A stretch of 64,000 nucleotides of DNA from Pseudoalteromonas apostichopi (GTDB taxonomy: Bacteria; Pseudomonadota; Gammaproteobacteria; Enterobacterales; Alteromonadaceae): contig NZ_AP028065.1 in NCBI RefSeq assembly GCF_030297135.1, forward strand, positions 1,736,001-1,800,000, read 5' to 3'. The translations under genes and the position numbers were made by a program. Below, piece after piece: positions 45,122 to 58,105 of this stretch (position 1 is the first letter of the stretch; every line of letters begins with the position of its first letter). Under the pieces are notes generated by a model, which saw nothing but the letters and a program-made list of their open reading frames with translations, did not search any database and was not told the origin of the DNA.

Positions 45122-45688
45122 TTGTCTGATCCTGTTGCACAACCAACCAATGCAATTGATGCTTTGCAGCAAGGTGGCGTGATTGTTTATCCAACCGAAG
45201 CTGTTTTTGGTCTTGGTTGCGATCCTGATAACCAAGCCGCGGTTGAAAAGCTTTTAGCCATCAAACAACGCCCTGTAGAAAAAGGCTTAATTTTAATTGC
45301 TGACAATTATGGCCAGTTATTAAAGTATGTAGATGATGCCAAAATCCCAATGGATAAACGTGCTGATATCTTTTCACAATGGCCAGGAGCTATCACTTGG
45401 GTGATGCCGGCTGCAAAAGAAACGCCAAAGTGGTTAACAGGTCAGTTTGATACTATTGCTGTGCGTGTTACTGATCATCCGACGGTAAAAGCTTTGTGTC
45501 AGCAATTTGGTAAGCCTTTGGTTTCAACAAGTGCAAACTTAACTGGTCAAGAAACGGTAATGACTATCGCACAAGCGAAAAGCGAATTTGCTGATACGGT
45601 AGATTTTTATGTTGATGAGCCGTTAGGTGGCAACAGCCAACCAAGTGTGATCAAAGACGCAGCGACCGGAAAAGTATTTAGAGGATAA
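45122..45688 (+). CDS. tsaC: L-threonylcarbamoyladenylate synthase TsaC
   Basis: TsaC (YrdC, RimN) makes threonylcarbamoyl-AMP from threonine, bicarbonate and ATP for t6A at position 37 of ANN-decoding tRNAs. The 188-residue protein has VIVYPTEAVFGLGCDP, the KxR motif in AIKQRPVEKGLIL and the SxN motif in VSTSANLTGQ. The start appears to be TTG (45122), 7 bases after AGGAG. It lies 2 bases before hemF. Confidence 0.95.
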   Translation: MSDPVAQPTNAIDALQQGGVIVYPTEAVFGLGCDPDNQAAVEKLLAIKQRPVEKGLILIADNYGQLLKYVDDAKIPMDKRADIFSQWPGAITWVMPAAKETPKWLTGQFDTIAVRVTDHPTVKALCQQFGKPLVSTSANLTGQETVMTIAQAKSEFADTVDFYVDEPLGGNSQPSVIKDAATGKVFRG

Positions 45689-45690
45689 AC

Positions 45691-46641
45691 ATGCAAAGCG
45701 AGCTACTCGAACAAGTTAAAACCTATTTAATGGCCTTGCAAGATACAATTTGTCAGGGCCTTGAAAGTGCCGACGGCAAAGCAAAGTTTGTTGAAGATAA
45801 TTGGCAACGTGCAGAAGGCGGCGGTGGCCGTACTCGTGTTATCCAAGGTGGCAATGTCATTGAACAGGGTGGGGTGAATTACTCGCATGTGTTTGGTGCT
45901 TCAATGCCAGCATCAGCAACAGCGCATCGTCCAGAGCTCGCTGGTCGTAGCTTTCATGCATGCGGTGTGTCATTAGTGATCCATCCTAATAACCCACATA
46001 TTCCAACTAGCCATGCCAACGTGCGTTTCTTTATTGCCGAAAAAGAAGGCGAAGAGCCAATTTGGTGGTTTGGTGGCGGTTTTGATTTAACGCCTTTTTA
46101 CGCTGTATTTGAAGATGTACAACATTGGCATCAGGTGGCAAGCGATTTATGCCAGCCATTTGGTGCAGAGGTTTACGACAAATATAAAAACTGGTGTGAT
46201 GATTATTTTTATTTAAAACACCGCGACGAAACACGTGGTGTTGGTGGCTTATTTTTTGATGATTTAAATGAGCTTGGCTTTGAACAAAGCTTTGCTTTCA
46301 TGCAGGCGGTAGGAAATGGTTATTTAGATGCTTACCTACCTATTATTGAGCGCCGTAAAGACACGCCAATAACTGAGCAACAACGCGACTTCCAATTGTA
46401 TCGTCGTGGTCGTTATGTTGAGTTTAATCTTGTTTGGGACCGCGGAACATTATTTGGCTTACAAACAGGTGGACGCACTGAGTCTATCTTAATGTCGATG
46501 CCACCACTAGCACGTTGGGAATATAACTATGTACCAGCTGCAGACAGCCCAGAGGCTAAGCTGTATCAGTACTATTTACGCCCTCAAGACTGGTTAAATA
46601 GCAAAGAATCTGATCTAGTTGCACGCCAGTGGCAGCTTTAA
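45691..46641 (+). CDS. hemF: coproporphyrinogen III oxidase, aerobic
   Basis: HemF uses oxygen to convert coproporphyrinogen III to protoporphyrinogen IX in heme synthesis. The 316-residue protein has GGGGRTRVIQGGNVIEQGGVN, WWFGGGFDLTPFY and the RRGRYVEFNLVWDRGT signature. It shares the stop region with the convergent gene at 46638 (4 bases, TTAA). Confidence 0.97.
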   Translation: MQSELLEQVKTYLMALQDTICQGLESADGKAKFVEDNWQRAEGGGGRTRVIQGGNVIEQGGVNYSHVFGASMPASATAHRPELAGRSFHACGVSLVIHPNNPHIPTSHANVRFFIAEKEGEEPIWWFGGGFDLTPFYAVFEDVQHWHQVASDLCQPFGAEVYDKYKNWCDDYFYLKHRDETRGVGGLFFDDLNELGFEQSFAFMQAVGNGYLDAYLPIIERRKDTPITEQQRDFQLYRRGRYVEFNLVWDRGTLFGLQTGGRTESILMSMPPLARWEYNYVPAADSPEAKLYQYYLRPQDWLNSKESDLVARQWQL

Positions 46642-47090
46642 TCAAGTATTGAAACCACTCTAATCAACATTATGTTGTCACCCTCAACTAGGGTGGCAAC
46701 ACTGTCACTGTTAGGCAGCTCTGCCAATACACTAAATAGCACTTCTGCTTTTAATATCTCTAGCTGATCAGATGTTGTATCAATAGGTGCGCTAACCTGT
46801 GTTAAGCACTGACTGATATCACAGGCATAGAAATCAAGTTTCACTTCAAAATATTCAGGGTGCTGAATAAGCTTATCAAAACCATCAACAATACTTTGTT
46901 CAAGCTTATCGCTTTGTGACGTTTTACCTTGGCTGAGAAGTGATTGAGCAATTTGCTGAATATCGTCATGATAAATATATTCATTAATAGTGCTTATTTG
47001 ATTAGCGGAATCATTCACGCTGTACTGATAGGTCAATAGTAGCGCCGCACTAATACCAATGCAGACTAAAAGAGTTGTTATAAATTTCAT
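46638..47090 (-). CDS. membrane-anchored protein of unknown function
   Basis: The 150-residue protein has one N-terminal hydrophobic segment (KFITTLLVCIGISAALLLTYQY, about residues 2-23) and a mature part without a recognised domain. It contains two cysteines, in FYACDISQCLTQV, four residues apart. It probably resides in the periplasm, tethered to the inner membrane. It follows the chemoreceptor gene by 66 bases in the same direction and could be co-transcribed. I do not recognise the family. Confidence 0.7.
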   Translation of the reverse strand: MKFITTLLVCIGISAALLLTYQYSVNDSANQISTINEYIYHDDIQQIAQSLLSQGKTSQSDKLEQSIVDGFDKLIQHPEYFEVKLDFYACDISQCLTQVSAPIDTTSDQLEILKAEVLFSVLAELPNSDSVATLVEGDNIMLIRVVSILD

Positions 47091-47156
47091 TTAAACATCC
47101 TTATTTACTATGAAATACTCATAACAACTCTAGCAGTTGCATAAAAAACGTGCAAT

Positions 47157-48752
47157 TTAGCTTAATTTAAAGCGCCTTACTTGCTCATCCAGTGAACGTG
47201 CTAACGACAACAGCTCTTCACTGACTTTTTGGTTTTCATGCGCATCGACTAATGAGTGCTCGGCATTATCACTAATTGCTATAACGCTTTGGTTAATTTC
47301 TTCAGCCGCCAAATTTTGCTGTTCAGTGGCATCAGCAATTTGCACGTTAAGCTGATTTATCTCACTCATTTGTGAAGAAATATCACGTAATGCTTTAGCT
47401 ACTTGCTTAACTTGGACTGCACGCTCGTCTGCTTCTTCACAAGAGTTATTCATAGTATTAACGGTGTGTGCCGCTTCGCTTTGTAATTTGTCTATAGTGC
47501 GGCGAATTTCGTCGGTTGAGTCATGGGTGCGGGTTGCCAAAGTGCGCACTTCATCGGCCACAACGGCAAATCCTCGACCAGCTTCTCCAGCACGGGCGGC
47601 TTCAATAGCCGCATTGAGCGCAAGTAAGTTAGTTTGTTCAGCAATACTACTGATCACCTCAAGTACTTTACCAACGTCTAACGTTTGGGTTTGTAATTGA
47701 GTTACTTGCTCGGCGGCCGCTCTAACATCAGCCGCAAGTTGATTGATACTTTGCTCAGTGTGTTCTGCAACATGCAAGCTTTGCTGTGCAAGTTGGTTAC
47801 TGTGTTCTGATTTCTCAGAAGCAAAATGCGTGGTGTTTTTAACTTCGCTTGATGAACTTTCGAGTTCATTGATGGCGGCAGCGACAGAGTCTGTTCCTTG
47901 CTTTTGCTTTAAGATAGCCTGTTCCGTGGCATCTACTGAGGCATAAATGCTTTCGGCTGAATGGATCAATACCTTAGAAGAGTGGGAAACCTGCGCAATA
48001 TTATCCTTAAAGGCGCCAATCATGTGATTAAAGCTGGTGGCAAGTGAGCTCAGTTCGTCATTATTGCTGTCGTCTACAGTGAGGCTTAAATCTTTATTGG
48101 TGGTTGCTAAGTGCATAGTATGACTAATGACTTTCAAGCGTTTAATAAATACTTTTCTAAACATCACTGCCAGCAGTGAAAATGCAGAAATGAAAATAGC
48201 AGTTAATAGCAGTGTATTCATTAAGGTGTTTTGTGATACTTCTTGCTCAATATCAGCCAACGAATAACTAATTTTTACTACTCCTAATACATCACCTTCC
48301 TGCGCTTGATGGCAGCCTAAGCAATTAGTGCCTTTATAATCACTGCGAGCAAACATAGGCTTCAGATAGGTCATCGTGCTATTTTGATTATCAATAAATA
48401 ATGCTTCAGTACCTGTCAGTGCTTTTCGCTCAGTATCGTTAGTCGCAACCTGGTTGGCATTTCCTGACCCATAAATTTTATTAACGATTGGACTACGTAT
48501 GATATGGGCATCTTCAATATTAGGGTGGCTTCTTAATTTAGTACTCAGAATTTCACGATTAGCCATAGTGCCAGTTAGCATCATGGTGTTAATAGAATCA
48601 AAGTAATTATCGGCAAGCAGTTTTATGTTACTTTCAACGGTATCTTGCGCTAATTCATGTTGTTGCTTGGCGCTGCTGAATATACTGGCAAATAATACCA
48701 ATACGCCTGTCAGTGCCAACAGGGCATAAATTTTAAATTGGATTGATTTCAT
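47157..48752 (-). CDS. methyl-accepting chemotaxis protein with c-type heme motif
   Basis: The 531-residue protein has an N-terminal transmembrane segment (about 8-27), a periplasmic sensor domain, a second transmembrane segment (about 176-197), a HAMP domain (about 198-250) and a signalling domain whose hairpin tip is EVISSIAEQTNLLALNAAIEAARAGEAGRGFAVVADEVR. The sensor domain contains CLGCH (residues 144-148), a c-type heme attachment motif, in a stretch like the DUF3365-type heme sensors of other bacteria. The signal is therefore probably redox, oxygen or NO. It follows a truncated-hemoglobin gene. Confidence 0.93.
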   Translation of the reverse strand: MKSIQFKIYALLALTGVLVLFASIFSSAKQQHELAQDTVESNIKLLADNYFDSINTMMLTGTMANREILSTKLRSHPNIEDAHIIRSPIVNKIYGSGNANQVATNDTERKALTGTEALFIDNQNSTMTYLKPMFARSDYKGTNCLGCHQAQEGDVLGVVKISYSLADIEQEVSQNTLMNTLLLTAIFISAFSLLAVMFRKVFIKRLKVISHTMHLATTNKDLSLTVDDSNNDELSSLATSFNHMIGAFKDNIAQVSHSSKVLIHSAESIYASVDATEQAILKQKQGTDSVAAAINELESSSSEVKNTTHFASEKSEHSNQLAQQSLHVAEHTEQSINQLAADVRAAAEQVTQLQTQTLDVGKVLEVISSIAEQTNLLALNAAIEAARAGEAGRGFAVVADEVRTLATRTHDSTDEIRRTIDKLQSEAAHTVNTMNNSCEEADERAVQVKQVAKALRDISSQMSEINQLNVQIADATEQQNLAAEEINQSVIAISDNAEHSLVDAHENQKVSEELLSLARSLDEQVRRFKLS

Positions 48753-48833
48753 GCGACGACGCTTTTTCTAAATTAAGGAAAATTTATTATCTTTATTTAA
48801 AAAAAGCGTACATTGATATAGCGCAAAGCTTAG

Positions 48834-49265
48834 TTAGTTTTGATTGATCATATGGCTGGCGAGTTGCGATAAAGATTGTCTTAACCCTTCGCGAAGTAGT
48901 GGGTTATCAATTTCGATATCGAGCGTTTTATTCATACAATGCATCCATTGGTCACGTAAGTCTTGATCAATAGGGAAAGGCATGTGACGCTTTCTTAGCA
49001 TCGGGTGACCATATTTTTCAACAAATAGGTCGGGGCCGCCCAGCCAGCCAGATAAAAACTCAAAGAATACTTGGCGAATTCTATCTAAAGGCTGAGGATG
49101 CATATCATATAATGGTTTGGCGTATTCATCAGTGGCCATTATGTCGTAAAATCGATTTGCAATTGCTCGAGCTCCTGCTTCACCACCAATAATTTCATAA
49201 GGTGTTTTTTCTGGGGTAGGCGTTTCAGGCATTGGTTTCGATTTAGAAAAAAGTCGTTTAATCAT
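48834..49265 (-). CDS. group II truncated hemoglobin
   Basis: The 143-residue protein is a TrHbII (GlbO type). Visible features are the core IIGGEAGARAIANRFYDIM, FEFLSGWLGGP, the proximal histidine in LRKRHMPFPI (His94) and DQWMHCMNKTL with the conserved Trp of group II. A charged N-terminal extension of about 20 residues precedes the globin. Roles include O2, NO or peroxide handling. It starts the trHb - chemoreceptor - unknown gene set, divergent from aroE. Confidence 0.93.
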   Translation of the reverse strand: MIKRLFSKSKPMPETPTPEKTPYEIIGGEAGARAIANRFYDIMATDEYAKPLYDMHPQPLDRIRQVFFEFLSGWLGGPDLFVEKYGHPMLRKRHMPFPIDQDLRDQWMHCMNKTLDIEIDNPLLREGLRQSLSQLASHMINQN

Positions 49266-49306
49266 AATATTAATAAAGCTCTACAGGGCGAAGAGGTTGC
49301 TTCACT

Positions 49307-50131
49307 ATGGACAAATACGCGGTTTTTGGAAATCCAATCAAACATTCGAAATCACCCGCAATACACGCACAATTTGCTGCATCATTAAACGAGCAAATCG
49401 AATACAGCGCCATTTTAGCACCAACAGATGCATTTGAAAAAACTGTCACTGGGTTTTTCGCTGCTGGTGGTAAAGGGGCTAATGTCACTTTGCCATTTAA
49501 AGAGCAGGCTTTTGCCATGGTAGATGAACTAACAGAACAAGCAAAAATAGCCGAGGCCGTTAATACCATTAAACAACTCGAAGATGGCCGCTTACTCGGT
49601 GATAACACCGATGGTGTAGGGCTGGTTAAAGACCTTTTAGCCAATAATGTCATTTTAAAAGGTCAGCGAGTACTTCTTATTGGAGCGGGTGGTGCGGCGA
49701 GAGGTGTCATTCAACCATTATTGAATGAACAAATCGAAAGCTTAACAATAGCCAACCGTACCGTTGAAAAAGCGCAAGCACTTGCAAGTCATTTTAAGGG
49801 GGAGATAGATGTGCAAGGTTGTGGTTTAAATGATATCCCAGCAAGTAACTATAATGTGGTTATCAATTCTACATCAAGTAGTGTAACTGGAGACTTGCCA
49901 GGTATAGCACAGCAGCACGTTGCAAAGTGCCAGTGCGCATACGATATGTTTTACGCGAATGATGATACGGCATTCATTAGTTGGGTTAAGTCGATTAACC
50001 CAACATGTTTAACACTCGATGGTTGTGGCATGCTGGTTGGTCAAGCTGCACAAGCTTATTTTGTATGGCGCAATAAAATGCCAGAAATTCTTCCCATTGT
50101 GAACGCGCTTAAAGCAGGAGAAATTGCGTGA
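49307..50131 (+). CDS. aroE: shikimate dehydrogenase AroE
   Basis: AroE reduces 3-dehydroshikimate to shikimate with NADPH. The 274-residue protein has the substrate site YAVFGNPIKHSKSPAIHAQF, GANVTLPFKEQAF, GDNTDGVGLV and the NADP motif VLLIGAGGAARGVI. It overlaps the following gene by GTGA. Confidence 0.98.
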   Translation: MDKYAVFGNPIKHSKSPAIHAQFAASLNEQIEYSAILAPTDAFEKTVTGFFAAGGKGANVTLPFKEQAFAMVDELTEQAKIAEAVNTIKQLEDGRLLGDNTDGVGLVKDLLANNVILKGQRVLLIGAGGAARGVIQPLLNEQIESLTIANRTVEKAQALASHFKGEIDVQGCGLNDIPASNYNVVINSTSSSVTGDLPGIAQQHVAKCQCAYDMFYANDDTAFISWVKSINPTCLTLDGCGMLVGQAAQAYFVWRNKMPEILPIVNALKAGEIA

Positions 50132-50382
50132 ATCAAGCTATCCAATTTATCGACCGACTTGAATTTAAGCCCGATGAAAAGCAGTTGGTGTTCTTTGCTC
50201 AAGTAAGTGGCTTGATGGTGGAGTGTATTATTGATACCAGCAAGTATGATTTTGCCGCCCAAAGCAGCGCAGTTAATTACTTTGAATCTTATCGTTTCGA
50301 TTACGAAGAGCTCGCCGAGAAACTGATCGAAGATGAACAGTATAACTCGGCAGGACAAATTGAATTAACCGAGGTGTTTTAG
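50128..50382 (+). CDS. DUF1488 family protein
   Basis: The 84-residue protein has the DUF1488 pattern (NQAIQFIDRLEFKP, LVFFAQVSGLMVECIIDTS, YRFDYEELAEKLIED). Its function is unknown. The family is often found behind aroE in gammaproteobacteria. The GTG start follows AGGAG and overlaps the aroE stop. Its stop overlaps that of the convergent carbonic anhydrase gene (TTAG). Confidence 0.88.
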   Translation: MNQAIQFIDRLEFKPDEKQLVFFAQVSGLMVECIIDTSKYDFAAQSSAVNYFESYRFDYEELAEKLIEDEQYNSAGQIELTEVF

Positions 50383-50912
50383 CCCTCAGCTAAGTATTCA
50401 TCTTTAAGCTGAACATAATTGTCAGCAGAAATTTTTAAAAAGGCGCGCTCTTGTTCTGTTAAAGGGCGGGCCTGTTTAACCGGACTACCTACATATAAGT
50501 AACCTGACTCTAAACGCTTATTAGGTGGGACCAATGAACCACCACCAATGATCACATCATCTTCAACAATTGCATTGTCCATCACTATTGCACCCATCCC
50601 CACAAGAATACGATTACCAAGTTGGCAGCCGTGTAGCATGACTTTATGGCCAACAGTGACATCATCTCCAATTATAAGAGGGTAACCATCTGGATTTGAC
50701 TTAGAGGCACGAGTTAAATGTAAAACACTGCCGTCTTGAATGTTCGTACGCTCACCAATACGGATATAGTTAACATCACCACGCGCAGCAACAAGAGGCC
50801 AAACACTTGAATCCTTGCCAAGCGAAATATCACCTACTAAAACTGATGACTCATCAATATAAACACTATTATCGAATGTCGGAGTGATCCCTTTATAAGA
50901 ACGGATAGTCAT
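50379..50912 (-). CDS. yrdA: gamma-class carbonic anhydrase-like protein YrdA
   Basis: The 177-residue protein is a left-handed beta-helix of the gamma carbonic anhydrase family. Hexapeptide repeats are visible, for example VLVGDISLGKDSSVWPLVAARGD, IRIGERTNIQDGSVLH, IIGDDVTVGHKVMLHGCQLG and ILVGMGAIVMDNAIV. Metal histidines are in LHL, GHK and LHGC. A zinc- or iron-dependent CO2-hydrating role is inferred from the family; YrdA itself is not well characterised. Confidence 0.93.
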   Translation of the reverse strand: MTIRSYKGITPTFDNSVYIDESSVLVGDISLGKDSSVWPLVAARGDVNYIRIGERTNIQDGSVLHLTRASKSNPDGYPLIIGDDVTVGHKVMLHGCQLGNRILVGMGAIVMDNAIVEDDVIIGGGSLVPPNKRLESGYLYVGSPVKQARPLTEQERAFLKISADNYVQLKDEYLAEG

Positions 50913-51490
50913 AAATTCACCTTAAATTTTAAAAATGCGCTCAGTCTAGTGTAACAGCGAAGCAAAGAAATACATCAAAAGGCCCCTAATTTGATTGTAA
51001 AACACCCAGTTTCAGGGTGTTTAGTTCAAAAGCTGAGCGAACAGTACATTTTTTTAAATTTTATTGAAAAAAGTGCTTGCGTAAAAAATCCATCTCCCTA
51101 TAATGCGACCCCACTGACACGGCGGGCAGCAACGAAAGACGCTGAACAACGTAGCAGAGAGTTAAGTGAAACTTCGGTTTCAAATTATCGAAAGAAAGTT
51201 TGAAATTAAGTGTTGACTCGAAAAATTAAGGATGTATTATACGCATCCCTAGCGACAACGTCGCAACGTTCTTTAACAATATAAAGCAATCATCTGTGTG
51301 GGCACTCGTACAGATTGAGTTCTAACAGCAGATTCTAGTTCGCTAGATGACGCAAACAAATTTAGAGTCTCAATTGAACTGAGTGACCAACGGAAACAAG
51401 TTTACTTGTTTCAGCACAGTCAATTCGATATCGAAAGATATCAAAATTCAGAATTCATTGAGCATGTCCTTCGGGACAGAAAAAACTTTT
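50913..51490 (+). promoter_or_regulatory. rRNA operon leader with two promoters and boxA
   Basis: P1 has TTGCGT (51077-51082), a 16-base spacer, a perfect TATAAT (51099-51104) and a GC-rich discriminator GCGACCCC. P2 has TTGACT (51213-51218), a 16-base spacer, TATTAT (51235-51240) and a GC-rich discriminator. These suit ppGpp-controlled rRNA promoters. A boxA-like GTTCTTTAACAAT lies at 51268-51280. A hairpin with a T-rich tail at about 51000-51022 (AAACACCC / GGGTGTTT) may insulate the region. A small frame at 50991-51203 is not coding. Confidence 0.85.
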
Positions 51491-53030
<1,540 letters not shown>

Positions 53031-53106
53031 TACGATTTAGAACTTATTTGTTCGTAGTGTCCACACAGATGATTGTTGATTGTAAAGAGAACAACACTTA
53101 TTGTTT

Positions 53107-53183
<77 letters not shown>

Positions 53184-53225
53184 CTTCTTTGAAGTGGAAA
53201 CTAAACAGTAAGTACCAGCATATGT

Positions 53226-53301
53226 GGGGCTATAGCTCAGCTGGGAGAGCGCCTGCCTTGCACGCAGGAGGTCAGCAGTTCGATCCTGCTTAGCTCCACC
53301 A
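53226..53301 (+). tRNA. tRNA-Ala (TGC anticodon)
   Basis: A complete 76-nt cloverleaf runs from GGGGCTA to TAGCTCCACCA, with the CCA encoded and TGC in the anticodon loop (CTTGCAC). Confidence 0.98.
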
Positions 53302-53584
53302 CTTTTACTCCTTAAAAATAAACATTCTTAATCAGGTAATAAACTGCTTGAGAATAGAGTGTGTTTAATTTTGAGAAGTTTATTCTCTTGCTCTTTAAAA
53401 ATTTGGAAAGCTGATATTAAAATTCTTATAGATATTCGTATCTATAAAGAGTTTTCAAAAGTAAAAATATGCCATTAATCGAAAGATTAATTGGTATCTA
53501 CTTTAGTATTCTCATCATTATTTGATGAATTAACTTCTGGCGAAGTTAACAGCTGTCACTAACAAAGACCCGTTTGGGTTGTAT
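53302..53584 (+). promoter_or_regulatory. tRNA-Ala to 23S spacer with second boxA
   Basis: The spacer holds a boxA-like TGCTCTTTAAAAAT at 53389-53402, matching the antitermination signal in the leader. The rest is a leader stem for 23S processing. No gene is seen. Confidence 0.75.
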
Positions 53585-56466
<2,882 letters not shown>

Positions 56467-56589
56467 TACAACGCCAAACGCGTTTTATGACAGCGTAACA
56501 GACAGAAGTTAAGAAACTAAAGTAGACATTTACTTGATATCAGAATTCCGAATTTTAGTTGATTGCCAAGGCGATTAACGACCCAAATT

Positions 56590-56708
56590 TGCTTGGTGAC
56601 AATAGCGTTTTGGACCCACCTGACCCCATGCCGAACTCAGTAGTGAAACGAAACAGCGCCGATGATAGTGTGGCATTTGCCATGTGAAAGTAGGACATTG
56701 CCAGGCTC
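56590..56708 (+). rRNA. rrf: 5S ribosomal RNA
   Basis: The 119-nt gene runs from TGCTTGGTGACAATAGCG to GCCAGGCTC and contains the family block ACCTGACCCCATGCCGAACT. The ends pair with each other (GCTTGG / CCAGGC). Confidence 0.96.
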
Positions 56709-56718
56709 CAAATTAAAG

Positions 56719-56749
56719 AAAGCCCGATTCGAAAGAGTCGGGCTTTTTT
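56719..56749 (+). terminator. rRNA operon terminator
   Basis: AAAGCCCGATTC / GAGTCGGGCTTTTTT with a GAAA-type loop and a T-run lies directly after 5S. Confidence 0.93.
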
Positions 56750-56836
56750 GCGTCTGGAGATGTCAGCTTTCAGCCGTCAGACGTCAGTTGAAATGTGGGG
56801 TTGTATAGTGCAGAGTCTCCCTCAGCAACAAACCCC

Positions 56837-56904
56837 TGTAGGAGGCACGTCAGTGCCGAATCTAGGCCATAACCAATATATTCATGGTTGAAGCCATTCC
56901 TACA
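56837..56904. repeat. second REP-like inverted pair (TGTAGGA type)
   Basis: TGTAGGA at 56837-56843 and TCCTACA at 56898-56904 face each other. Each is followed inward by its own small stem: GGCAC-GTCA-GTGCC on one side and ATGGTTGAAGCCAT on the other. This looks like two facing REP units. The type differs from the GTTGGGT palindromes at 24-25 kb. Confidence 0.65.
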
Positions 56905-56915
56905 ACTACACTTTG

Positions 56916-56953
56916 CCTAGAGCCTAGAGCCTAGAGCCTAGAGCCTAGAGCCT
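56916..56953 (+). repeat. CCTAGAG tandem repeat, five copies
   Basis: The 7-base unit CCTAGAG is repeated five times without error from 56916 to 56950, then CCT. It lies in a non-coding stretch. CTAG is usually a rare tetranucleotide in enteric-like genomes. The copy number could vary between strains. Confidence 0.9.
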
Positions 56954-57015
56954 CTGGCAGAGGGAGACTCAGCACCAAACACCTCCACAAAGCAGCTGAA
57001 CGCTGATAGCTCTGT

Positions 57016-57042
57016 GTTGGGTTTCGCTGCGATCCACCCAAC
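57016..57042 (+). repeat. REP palindrome copy 6, behind the rRNA operon
   Basis: GTTGGGT-N13-ACCCAAC with loop TTCGCTGCGATCC, the same 27-base frame as the five copies near the transposase 32 kb away. It supports a genome-wide REP family. Confidence 0.8.
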
Positions 57043-57142
57043 GTACCAACCAAATTTACCCTTTGTTGCAATTTTAATCTTGGTTTAGTACCTGAGCTAT
57101 GTAAAACTATTTGCGTTTTTAAACCACAATCAGGTGACATGA

Positions 57143-58075
57143 ATGTCTCAAATAAAAGCTTGGAAACTTATTAGCCTGTTTTGTTTGGTAAGCTTGCTTA
57201 TGGGCTGTGAGTCGAAAGAAGAGCAGCTGAAACAAACAATACAACAATCCATAGAAAAAGCTGAGGTTGAATTAAATCAGCTTGGTACAGCGCTTGATAA
57301 TGGCTCTTTGCGTAATGCGACGATACTTAAACAATACGGACAGGTGCTTGCTGAGCAGCAGCCGCAACTTTCTGAGATCGCACGAGTAATTAGTCTTGAT
57401 GCGACCCGTGACGGGGCTATTTATACAGGTCTTACACAACGCTTAGCAGATGTTAAGTCTACTTATCTAATACCACCTTATGAAGATACCCTTCATCAAC
57501 TTGATCTCATTCGTGATGCTGCTAAGCCATCTTTATTTCAAGATGCGCTTACTGATCCTATCAATATGCTTGCAGACATGTCGCAAGGGTCACTAGCAAG
57601 GGTTGGCGCTATTAGTGAAGCAGCTGAAGGTGAAAGCGTTGGTAACCAATTGGTCGGTAACCCTAACTATGGGCAGTGGCAAACTAATAGCAACGGTACA
57701 AGCTTTTGGGTTTGGTATGGGATGTATCGTATGTTGGGCGATGTATTCGACCGAGTTGAATATGGTCGCTGGAGCAGAAACAGAAAGTACAGCTATTACA
57801 ATGACTATGGCCGTTATCGTTATTCGAGCCCAAAACAGATTAAAGCACAACAAACGGTAGAGACGCGTACTCGTCAGTCTTATCAACGCCAGGGTAAACA
57901 ATTCACTAGTCCGTATGCCACTAAACGCAGTGGTGCATCTGGATTAAGCCGAAGCAGCTATACACCACCACGCACCCGTAGTAGCTATGCTTCTAGCAGT
58001 AGTTACAGTAAAAGCTCTGGGTCATTACGAAACAGCTCGAGCAGAACATCACGTGGCATTAGCCGCGGTAAGTAG
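57143..58075 (+). CDS. lipoprotein, Ser/Arg-rich C-terminus, unknown function
   Basis: The 310-residue protein has a lipoprotein signal peptide with lipobox LLMGC (Cys22). Residues 25 to about 110 are helical and charged. A Trp/Gly-rich patch (NPNYGQWQTNSNGTSFWVWYG) follows, then a low-complexity tail rich in Ser, Arg and Tyr (from about 215). I do not recognise the family. It is 30 bases upstream of the DUF350 gene in the same direction, so it is probably the first gene of the membrane cluster. Confidence 0.75.
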   Translation: MSQIKAWKLISLFCLVSLLMGCESKEEQLKQTIQQSIEKAEVELNQLGTALDNGSLRNATILKQYGQVLAEQQPQLSEIARVISLDATRDGAIYTGLTQRLADVKSTYLIPPYEDTLHQLDLIRDAAKPSLFQDALTDPINMLADMSQGSLARVGAISEAAEGESVGNQLVGNPNYGQWQTNSNGTSFWVWYGMYRMLGDVFDRVEYGRWSRNRKYSYYNDYGRYRYSSPKQIKAQQTVETRTRQSYQRQGKQFTSPYATKRSGASGLSRSSYTPPRTRSSYASSSSYSKSSGSLRNSSSRTSRGISRGK

Positions 58076-58105
58076 TGAAAAGAATAACCACCGGAGTTAC
58101 AACAT

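Noticed and set aside
56916..56953. CCTAGAG repeats as an iteron array for plasmid-type replication
   Set aside because: The unit is only 7 bases, there is no Rep gene nearby and the setting is behind an rRNA operon.
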